A stretch of 64,000 nt of DNA, from NCBI GenBank assembly GCA_023078555.1, contig CM041201.1:3727713-3791712 (forward strand). Direction: 5' to 3'. Origin of the DNA: Ulva prolifera. Lineage: Eukaryota > Chlorophyta > Ulvophyceae > Ulvales > Ulvaceae. The notes beneath the pieces are model-generated. The model had not been told where the DNA came from, did no database searches, and saw only the letters and a list, made by a program, of their open reading frames with translations. How positions within the stretch are numbered: the first letter of the stretch is position 1; each line of letters opens with the position of its first letter. Positions 37,001 through 47,000 of this stretch are shown here, one piece after another. Both the position numbers and the translations under genes were made by a program.

Positions 37001-39964
37001 ATGCTCAGCACAGTCCTGTGTTGATAAATTCGACTCACTCCAGACTGATTCCTTATTGTACATAAATCTGGCCAAGCAGGTGCTTAGCATTGAGAAAGAA
37101 GACCCACATGTTGGCTCAGCTACATGGTCTCCGTATGGTATACTAGTAGCGCCATCCTTCCAGTGGTACCGGTCGAGCTATGCATGTTTGCCTCGTCCAT
37201 GAAGCTGTGCAGTGTCCACTTGATAGCACGCGCCCGTGTGCGAAGTTGATATTTGGATCAGGCACATCTGCAAGGCACAGAACGCGGGGTCCGGCCCATG
37301 CAGACGCAGATGATGCTATGCAGGTGCTAGCTGGGGACATGGACGTAGAGCAAGTGCCGACAAAGACATTCCGAGAGATTCAGGAGGCATTCAAGCAGAG
37401 CCAGGCACTGTATCAGGAACTGGCTGCCACATGTGCGGAGCTGCAGGCGGCAGCGGACGCTGCACCCCCTGCGCCGACTGGCAAGCCGGTTCCAGGCAAG
37501 ACTCCCCCGGAAGCCAAGAAGGGAGCGCCTGGCAAGGTGCGCTGCATAGTTCCCCATGCTGTGCAGCTTGTTGGGAGCAGTGAATGGCCGCGCAGAGCTT
37601 CCTCGTCCAGAAGTGAGCTCACACGGTGGCCTCGTTGCACTATGGTGCTGCAGTGTCCTCGTCGTGTGACAGAGGACAGCGGCGTCTCCTTGCTCGGAAG
37701 GACCGAGGCTGCATGACAGTTGCATGCCTCTACGACGCATGAAAAATGATGTGGCCAGATCTTGCAATCTAGAATCTTGAGGCTGCTTTGAGTTGCTGGT
37801 GGTGCACTACGTATCTCTTGAGCTCTCAAGGTGGTGCGTATTCGCGAACTTAACATGCTCATACTTGGTGCGTGTGTTGTAGTGCCCTGTGATTTACACC
37901 CGAATCAAGCTGCGACAGATCAGTTCTTGATTTTCCCAGCGCCAGCACTATGGCAACGTTCATTGCATCAGGTGCTTCCTGGTAAAACACCAGATCCAAT
38001 GGTCGAGGTCGCCTTAAAAGCTGCCCCTTCTCAGGGAGACCGCGAGTTCGATTGGACATGCGCTCTGGGCAACCAAAACAGCCGTGTGTAACCGCCTCAC
38101 TCACCATCTGTGAGCTGTGTACGGGTGTCTGAGGGTGTTTTCCAGGTGGTGTACCCCTATAGCATGACACCTCGATTGGTTGGGCTTGTCATGGTTTAAC
38201 AAAGATATGGCTACCCGGTTGAGACCACCACAACTTGTCATACACAAAAGAAGACAAAACCTGCACTGCGTCGCTGACATGGTGGTGCGGCTGCAGGCTG
38301 CAACTCCACCGGCCCCGGCTGAACCCGTGCAAGAGAGCAGTCCAAGCCTCGGGGAGGCACCAGAGGCTGGGGAGTGGGCGGCTGACGAGGGCCAGGGCCG
38401 CTCGGGAGAGCACGGCGGCGCGGAGGCCGGCGGCCTCAACGGCAAACGCACGCTCCCCAAGCCGCAGGCCTTCACCTTTTTCAAGCGCTCTGTTCCTGCG
38501 GGCCGGGACGCCGCGGCCGCCCTCAAGGCGGCCGGCGCCCAGCGGCGGGAGAAGTTGCAGGAGCAGGCTGAGGCCGCAGCCACGGTGCGGCGCCTCTGCT
38601 GCATTCGCGCTCACTGCAGATCAGGCCGTTCGGCTCGCAGGTGCTGGCAACACCGCGGCACCTGCGAGCCGAACGGCATGATCTTTTGCTGGGGCCACTG
38701 GAATGGGGTGGGGCACGCGGGTGATAAGATGCACGAGAGCATGCCTTAATGCCGATCATCCCCATGGTGTCACAAACAGCAATGAGACCCGGTTTCACTG
38801 AGGAAGTGTGATGCTGCACACTGTCAGTGTCAGCCACCCATGCTACAGCCAGCCACCGGGTGATCGTACGTAGATGAGCAGCATCACGTCACGCTACAGG
38901 ACCTGCACCAGGCAGAGTAGATGCCAGAATCATGAACACTGGGCCGGTGCAGGCGAATCAACTCAGTGGAGAGGTTGCGCATGCCAAGGCCATCGTGAGA
39001 GACCACGAGTCCTCCTTCCCACCCGGGGAGACGGAGGAAGAGGACCCGGAGCTGAAGGCTGCTCGAGAGCGGCTGCGTGCGATCAAGGCCGGCGCACGTG
39101 AGGCCCACCAGGCGTGCGCTCGGCACGGCGCCGAGGCAGAGGCGCTCCTGGACGTCGTGGCTGAGGCCCGGCGGCAGCTGCTGGAGACGTTTGAGGCATG
39201 GTTTGAGGACGAGGGCGCCTTCCTTGGGGAGGTGTGCAGGCGCCTCTGCTGCCATGGGTACAGTGAGGTAGTTAACTCCGGACTGACGAAACCGTTTTCC
39301 GCTTGGGATATTGTCAACTCCGGTAACCAGGACCACATATGCCGAAGGGATAGATCACCTGCAAAACCCCCTCAGACAACCGTACGCAACTCACAGGGCC
39401 TCGTCCTGTGCTAGGCAAGATGGTCACACACACGGATGTGTCAATTCCTGAAAGGGCAGGCAGTATCCAACCTCGGGAAAGAAGGGATAGCTGTGATGTG
39501 TTGCTGCAGAGGTTTTTGGCAGCTGTGCACATGATGGGGTGCCAGCCCTTGACTGCGGATTTGTCTTGGTGGGGCATGTACGCAATCAGATGGTCAGCTC
39601 ACTATGGAATGGCCGAATGGACATTTTGCATGTGTGCATGTGGTGTGATGCCCGGTTCGGCTGGCTTGCAAGACCATCACGGCAGTTGTGCTCTGATTGT
39701 GTATACCTATAGGCTTCGTTGCAAGAGTGCAAACGTGTGCAGGACTTACAACCATTCGATCCAGATGAAACATACGCCATTATGAGCAGACAGAGAATCA
39801 TGGCAGAGGACTCTGAGAAGTTTCCCTTCGCATCAGCAAAACGAGCGTCACGAGGCGCAGGGGGCAGGCTGAAGGAATTCGCTGGTGGTAAAGCCAAGGG
39901 ACTGAGCATGCGCAAGAAAGAGCATGTCAAAGCTATAAACTTTGGGACCATCAATGCTCACTGA
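34015..39964 (+). CDS. KIF9: Kinesin-9 family motor (KIF9-like, axonemal)
   Basis: Microtubule motor of the kinesin-9 family, found on the central pair or doublets of motile flagella. Ten exons join in frame to 731 residues: 34015-34082, 34388-34472, 34544-34903, 35448-35753, 36174-36431, 36879-36995, 37324-37536, 38297-38584, 38953-39231 and 39743-39964. The motor domain starts almost at the N-terminus (VRVLLRLRPT). The P-loop reads GATGSGKS, switch I SRSH and switch II LVDLAGSERAKKAG. SINRSLSFLEQ and IPYRQNRLTAVLKAALSGNS are kinesin-9-like. Neck and coiled coil follow (ALKQELAMRDALEG), then PKPQAFTFFKRSVPAGRD and two acidic coiled-coil segments. Two introns appear to have GC donors (after 34903 and 36995). 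Introns 7 and 9 carry the dispersed repeat, and intron 8 a strong hairpin. Confidence 0.9.
38090..38166 (-). repeat. Dispersed repeat, copy B (inverted, in kinesin intron 7)
   Basis: The reverse complement aligns with copy A from CATGC through CTGGAAA, CCCTCAGAC, CCGTA and CTCACAG, then diverges with gaps toward GTGAGTGAGGCGG. It is the most diverged copy and the only inverted one. Confidence 0.6.
38589..38602 (+). repeat. 14-bp direct repeat near donor of kinesin intron 8
   Basis: GGCGCCTCTGCTGC at 38589-38602, close to the 5' end of intron 8, is repeated exactly at 39239-39252, close to the 5' end of intron 9. Confidence 0.6.
38625..38677. repeat. Perfect 20-bp inverted repeat in kinesin intron 8
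   Basis: GCCGTTCGGCTCGCAGGTGC (38625-38644) and its exact reverse complement (38658-38677) are separated by 13 bases. After one mismatch the stem extends by a further GATCA/TGATC. It lies 40 bp into the intron. Confidence 0.85.
39309..39440 (+). repeat. Dispersed repeat, copy C (kinesin intron 9)
   Basis: Same orientation as copy A. Shared segments include TTGxCAACTCCG, GGACCACAT, GCCGAAGG, CCCCCTCAGAC and CGCAACTCACAGGGCCTC. Identity is roughly 75-80% by eye over about 130 bp. Confidence 0.75.
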
Positions 39965-40525
39965 CCACAGGCGAGTCAGGCAGCCACCGATTCGGCGACA
40001 CGGGTTGTAGTTGTATGATGACCACAGCAAACAGATAAAACGACCTGTCCTTCCCCCTGTCCAAAGGCCAGGGTCCAACAAACCCAGAGTGGTGAATGTC
40101 CGTCCGATCATCATTGAAGCCTAGATAACAAATGAAATCCTACACCATTTCTGCATTTGAATGACCTGCATCTAATCATCACATGACGTCACCGCTCGCC
40201 TTCACAAGAGCCACATATGTTAGCCAGCATGTCACAGCAGGACAGTTATCGCTGTGTGACCTGGCCAAAATCTGTTTCGCAACATTTGCCTCACTCTCAG
40301 CAGCCTTGAGCCGCGCAGCCACACTGTTTGCTTCGACGTGGACGCATCAGAGGCCAATGAACTCTATTGTATGTATAAGCCTGCCATGCACGTCCAAAAA
40401 CTCTACGAGGGGCACAGTGTTAGCATGCCGTCCATGCTGTACAACCCTGCCACCGTGGTTGCATGGCAGGCCAGTTCAGTGGCCACTGCTGGCCAACATT
40501 CACCAGGGAAGTCTCCTGCTGCACA
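39965..40525. other. Convergent 3' intergenic region
   Basis: About 560 bp between the stop codons of the convergent kinesin and MNS1-like genes. It should hold both 3' untranslated regions. No gene or repeat was recognised. Confidence 0.5.
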
Positions 40526-43427
40526 TCACTCGATGCTGCCTTTCTGCTGCAGCTCCTGTGCCAGGGAGAGCACGTAGTCCAGGTCATCCTTGTTGCGTAG
40601 TGCGCCCTTAGGCAAGAAGTCAATGACCTCGGCAGCATCACGCAGGAGGCGCCGCCTCTCGCGCTCCACGAGGTGCATCTCACGCTCCTCCCGTGCAATT
40701 GCGGCAGCCTCCTCTGCCTCCGCCTGTGCTTTAGCCTCCTCGAACAGACGCCGCTTCTCCGCAATGAGCCGCTCAGCCTGGACAGTGGAATCTGTCAAAA
40801 AAACCCTGTCACTGGCCCGGGCCTACCAACCGATGATGAGCAGCAAAATGCCATTGCCGTCTGGATTCCCCACTGCGGCGGCGCCTTTCAAGACCCGGGG
40901 CTGTTTGTACCAGACAAGATGCACCGTGACAGGTCTGCACAGGGCAAAGTACAGCACCTCGCGGCGGTGCTCGAGCGTCTTCATTCGCCGCTTCTGCGCA
41001 TTCATCTGCTCAACACGGTCGTCCTCAGCAAACTTGTCCAGCATCGCCTGCCGCAGGCGCTCCTCCTCTGCAGCAATTGCGGCCTGCCGCTGCACCTTCA
41101 GCTCTATCTGGCGCTGGTTGGCTACAATCATCTCCTGCTTGATGCGGGCCTGCACACGCTTTCGACAATGAGCGCCTGGCCACGGACAGCGTCCCGCTCA
41201 CACTGAGCCCAGGCCCCACCAGCATGTTTCACACAAAATGACAGCACGTTGAGGTGTTGCGCCGAACGATAGGCTGCAGCTGTATGTCTGGGCACCAGCA
41301 GTGGGCGTGGGGCAGGGCATACGCGGTATGCAGCGCGGTCAGCTTGGGCCTGGCGGTCGCGCTCCGCCGCCTCCTCCTGCTGCAGGAGGTTGATGAGGAA
41401 GTGCTGCTCCTCGTCGGCAGCCATGGCCGCCTCCTTCTCAGCTTTGAGGCGCGAGTAGATGCGGTCGGCCTCCTCCCGCTTTGCCGCCTGCGCCGCCTGC
41501 TGTGCGTCCTCACGCCGCTTGACCTCTTGCAAGTGCTCCTACACAAGCCATGCATGCCTTAGGCCCGATTCAATTGCAGACAACTGTACATCGGACAGCA
41601 CGGTACCATGCCATGAGGGCTTGGGCCTAGGAAGGAGTTGTCCGCCAAACCGCAAACCCTGCTGCGGGAATTTTGGGATCATTGCAGCACGTGTGCACTC
41701 CATCTCAACCCTCACAGCTGGTGTATGATCCCATCCCTGACCAGCATGAAAGCATTGCAACATGCCACCTTGAAATGTTCAGCCTCCACTGGCCGCCAAA
41801 TTATTGTTTGCGTGTGGCTTCGGACAGAGTGCAAGAACGTCGGACACCGGATGTCTTACCTGGATCTTGCGCTCCTCAGCAAACTCAGCTTGACGTTGCT
41901 GCTCACGCCGATCATCCCTGTCTGCAATAAAGTCATGGATGTACTTCATCGTCTCAGCAGCCTTGTGGCGCTTGAGCTCACCCTGCAGGCGGTCCTCCTC
42001 CTCGATCGCCTGCATCACTGCATCTACCATTGCCCGCTCCCGCTCAAACTCAAGGCGAGCCGCTGCCTGCTGCTCATGCCGCTCTTGCATTTGTTCCTGC
42101 ACAGCACAACAATGGTCTCGATCTCATGTCTGTTGATCACATGTTGATATTCTCGACGGCAGTTGTGCTGCACAGAATGATGTGTTTTGCTGCGTGTTCC
42201 TGACATCAGAAGACCATGACGCTGTCACACACAACACAGTGTCGAGAGAGGCGGTGATGGCTTCAAGGGCAGCATGCAGCTGTGGACACAGCTGGGATAC
42301 GAGCACTGGGTTGCGTGCATGACCAGCTGTAAAGCTACACACCTCGAGCTTTTCACGAGCTCTGAAGTTTTCCTGGCGCCGCTCCCATTGCTTGGTCTCT
42401 TCAGCCTTGACTGCTGCACAGCGATCCTGCTCCAGCTTTTCTGCGAAGAGGTCCTCATACTCCCGTGTGGCTTGGGTAATTATAGATTTTTCCTGTTTCT
42501 GTAGGTGCTGTTCTCGTGAGACCTTGGCCGTCTTCAGCTTCGATGCCAGCCTGCACATGGTCAGATCAGATCCAATGCATGTTACTGGCTCCACCAGCCC
42601 TTCCGCAGTACACAATCGCCAGATCAGCAACAGGTGGTCAGAGTGTCCCTCAGAGCATCTATGAATGAGCAACCGGCGGCATTGCCTGTAGAATCTGCAT
42701 CGTTACCGCCAAAGCACATGCTGGAATGTGAGTCGCCTGGGCTGAGGACGTGCTCACAGGCGGACATTTACGCAAGATCATGAAGCACATTATCAGAAGC
42801 CGATTGGATCGCACTCGCGTAGAGCGTCATGTCTCGAGTGCAGGTCTGCAATCTCACCATATTCGCGCCGCTCTTGGGCGTACTGTTCCAACACCGCAGT
42901 CGCTAATTGCTGTTCCTCTGCTGTTCTGAGCTGCGCTAGCTCTTTTTGCTTTGTACTCTGCATTTATTTTCACCGGTATCGGTATCCGGCCTGGGCCATG
43001 CCCGGATTTACAGTCGTGGAGACATCGTGCACCCGGACGGCGTACTCGGTATATCGACTCGAGCATGTCCACTTCCGCTCGCCTTTCCCGGAATTCTCTA
43101 TCTTGTATGCGATGATCATCCTTGAGTGCGTTTTTGGCGGCCGCATCGCTGTTCCTTTGCTGTGTGTAGTATTTTTGAATAACCTCGTCCTGGGCCTCTT
43201 GCTCCCGTCTTTTGATGACTTTGGCTTCCTGAGCTGCATGCCCATGACCAAAATACGTTGAGCGGTGTGCTTACTTTCAATGTACCGCGAATGCGACGAA
43301 GAGACGCTTGTGGTGCGATCGGGGCGCACCTCGGGCCAGGCGCCCTCGCGATGCAGCAGCTGTTACCTGCACCGAGTTCTAACACTGACGAGAATAACAC
43401 AAGATGGGACGCTCGGCCTGCGGTCAT
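40526..43427 (-). CDS. MNS1: MNS1-like flagellar coiled-coil protein (TPH domain)
   Basis: Probable microtubule inner protein of flagellar doublets. Eight exons join in frame to about 527 residues: 43275-43427, 43046-43228, 42815-42957, 42343-42550, 41860-42096, 41323-41538, 40958-41149 and 40526-40777. Human MNS1 has about 495. Nearly all of it is a charged single alpha-helix or coiled coil rich in Glu, Arg and Gln, as in the trichohyalin-plectin homology domain. Landmarks are EYGEIADLHSRHDALRELAS and the C-terminal LLRDAAEVIDFLPKGALRNK, which fits the MNS1 C-terminal motif. CFAP53 or another TPH protein remains possible. The first exon and its start are uncertain; an in-frame ATG also exists at 43529. 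It is convergent with kinesin-9 and divergent from the next coiled-coil gene. Confidence 0.75.
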
Positions 43428-44075
43428 GTATAGCGCAGCATATCGCTTGCTCCGGATGGCTAGTCGATTGGACCACGCCAAGAAAAGGTGGATCGCACCA
43501 TCGAGGGGACTGAAAGCAGCAAATTTCACTATATATGAATGAATTTACGTAGGCTTGCGTTATCCGAACAGGCTCTAATCACAGACAAATAATGATACAA
43601 ACTGTCACACCGACGCAGGCTACGTAGTACTGGGATGCGCCAGCCGCACTCTCATGAAGTAGCAGTTGCTGCATTGGTGAATGTGTGGAGGTGTCTTGCC
43701 GAGTTGCAGACGACGTTTCTAGTCTTGCTGCAGTCTGCGGCAGCTTGTCTTGCGATTGGGAATGCATGCTCGCTCTCGAAAGCATGGAGACAGGCGCAAG
43801 GACATGATGACACGTCGACATCCTCACGCGTGGAGTACATTTTGTTGGCAATGCTGGCCTCCCATAATGGGTGCTTGATGCCTCATCTTTGGGCATGTCG
43901 ACTTTGAATTGCAGAACGTTACTGTATTGTCCCAAAGCTCTCGCCAGAATGCGGCACCAAAAGGGATACTGACTACAGCAGTGCAAAAAATTTAAATCTC
44001 ACTGGGATAGTGATGCTAATTTAATGTGACGTTTTCCAATGACTTCCAGCTGAGGACACATAAGCTCAGCTGAAG

Positions 44076-47000
44076 ATGGAGCAGGGATGCTGTTTGCGAC
44101 CGTGTCAGCTCCACACAAACATACTGGAGCACAAGCTTCGAATGAGATGGGCCTTGCTACATAGGCAGGAGACTGAGGTGGCTTTGAAGTATCGCAGGCT
44201 CGAAATTCTGGCACAGCTTGTATCAGTGAAAATTGTCACACTTCACAGGCATGAGCAACTGGCAGACAGCACCACTTTGGAGCACAAAGTAGAGAGTTTA
44301 AAAGGCGTCGAGAAAGCCCTGCAAAGCTCCAGTTCTGTAATTGAGACCCAGATCAAGGACCTGAAGGGTGTGAATGCAGACCTCAGAGACCAGCGTGATC
44401 GATCCATTGCCAAGGTATGAATGAATGGCAATTAGCTGGTGCTTATGTGTGATTCTTGTCGTGCATGGAGTTGGTGTCCTTATCTGCAACAAGGCCCTGC
44501 TGCGCTCTGACAGGATCAGAGGATGTTGGTTACGGGGCGGAGCGAAGTCCAATCAATGTACAGATTATTTTCAGTAATTGGGATGATGGGTGTTGTTCAG
44601 ATCCGACTGAATGAACGCAAGCGCATTCTGAGCAAGGACACTGGCAGTGCCAGCAAGGCAGGTGCCAGCCGTCAATCAGATACAATGAACGAGCTGAAAT
44701 CGAGAAGGAAGCTAATGGTTGATCAGAGAACAACTGCTGCACGGATACTCAACGAGTGTTGTGGAATGTGCGAGCTGATACTTTTGAATTTCAAAGCGTT
44801 AGTGACACCTGGGCATGGAATCAGATGCAATGCTGTGAAGTTTCCAAGTGGTTCACTTGACACACCAGGAAGCACCTCCTCCCCAGGTCTCTGTCATGTT
44901 AGCAGCTCTGTCTGTTCATGTTCCGCGCCCGTCTTGCAACCGGGTGGAGATGCGGCACTTGACTGCGTGTTGGTCCGTGCATTCCATGCATGGTGCTGCG
45001 CAGCTCATGCAGCCAAGTTCACAGCTTTCACCAGTGCATATTCCCATTGAAACGAGTTTGCAAGCCCGAAACCTTGAGGCGTAGCGTGCTTCCCTGTCGG
45101 GTCATGATTGGCGTTCACTCTGGCCGGACGTGCTGTATCGATGGAGCCGTAAGCATCAAATCGGTGGTTCCAAAGTGAGAGTCTCGGTAGTCCAATAGTG
45201 CCGTTCGGTATTTGCGGCTCGTACGGGATGCCTCCTGTTAGCGATCGTCGTGTGTGACAGCGCTAGCGCTCCGAGGGCTGACACGACCACAAACACTTGC
45301 GTACGGCGCAATCACATGCAGGCACAAGGCCGTGCGTGATTCAGCAGAGAAGGAGAAGTCATCTGAGATGCAGGCAGTGGATTGTCCTGTCATGTCGATG
45401 GCGCATCCACGAGGTGCCGTGAGCACTGTACAGTCGCAGTTGCTTGACATCTTGCACGAGTCGGAATCCCAGAGAAAGGAGGTTTTTAGTGCTTTCGAAA
45501 CAGCTGTGCGGACGGCCCAGCAGCTGCAGGTGTTGTTCCCCTGCTCAAGCGAATGCTGTGCTGCGACCCTCCAAGCAGAGGCCCAGCATCTCCGGCTTGG
45601 CTTCTGATACAACCGAACTGTCAACTCACCGACCTCTGCCTCTCTGAACTTGCAGACGGTGCGCAGTCTGGAGTCAGATCGCAACAAACGGGCTAGTAAG
45701 GCGAATGAAGAGCAGATACAAGCGCGCTTGCATGCCATTCGTACTCGTAAACGAGAGCTCAAGCAAAAATACCGGGATTGGGAGACCGAACACGCACAGA
45801 AGCTGTCAGAAGTCATGTCCAGGGCGTTTGAGAATGTTGACGTTCCAAAGGTGCTTGAGGATGCCACTAACACCGTGCAAAAGCACCGAGCAGAGCGGGT
45901 TGATGCTCAGATCCGCGCTGTGGCTCTGGAGGAGGAGCTCAAGATCGTGAAAGAGCAGCAATCAGAAGCTGAACATGCACGCATGACATCAGCCGGAGAA
46001 CTTGAGATCCTGAAGGTGAGCTTTATGCCGGGGTCGATCATACACACCCTGAGAGTCGACCTACCGTGACGCCAGTCAAACAAATCCGCTGATCGAGGCA
46101 ATTATGCAGATGCAGCACGAATCCCTGAAGGAGCAGCACTATGCTCTGGAGCATGAGTTGACACATGCTCGGACTCTGAAGGAGGCGAGTGCCGAAAGCG
46201 CGCGTTTCTACAAGGAGCAGCTGGATGAGAGCACATTCCGGCTGCAAGCGTCCGAGGCGCACATCGTGAAGCTGGAGCAGTCTTTGGAGGCACTGCAGCG
46301 CGATGCAACCGCTGAAGATTCACTGCTGCAATCCTTGCAGGCTGTACGCTCCTCTGGCAACTGTGCTTGTGCTGCAACTCTCGGCATTCAGCGTTTCATG
46401 GCCAGTCTGCCACCTACACGTCTTGCCACCAGCATGCGTCACTCTGTTAAGCTCCCTCAAACGGTCAGTTGGATCCACTGTGCCCAGCCATACGAAATGT
46501 ATCCTTTGGACACAGGCATGTGAACATCGTCCAGAACGCTTCCACACGTGACGAAATCCGCGACAGATCATCAGTTCAAAGTATCAGACGAGGGTAGCCT
46601 GCCTGGCTGTGCTCTATCCAGCAGTCCTACAGCTGCTGCCCACGAATGAATGCTGCCGTTGAAGTGTAAACCATGCATGCGGCAGTGGCGCCTGACGGTT
46701 CGACTTGCCGCAGCGCTGGGCGGAGCAGTCCAGGCATATCGAGGAGGCAGCTGTGGAGGTCGCAAGCCTGCGCGCAGCAGCGCTGGCGGAGGTTGCGACG
46801 CAGACGGACTACTACGCCAACGCCTCGCGAGACGCGCAAGGCGCCGCAGTCCTGCACGCACAGCTTGCTGCCTCGTGGCGCCGAGAGGAGAGGTGGCGAG
46901 CTGAGAAGCTTGATCTACTGCAGCAGCTGCAGGTGTGACATGCTTCCCACACATTCCTGGCTGGCACTGGCACCGGGGCTGTGCTCAGTGATACCACCTC

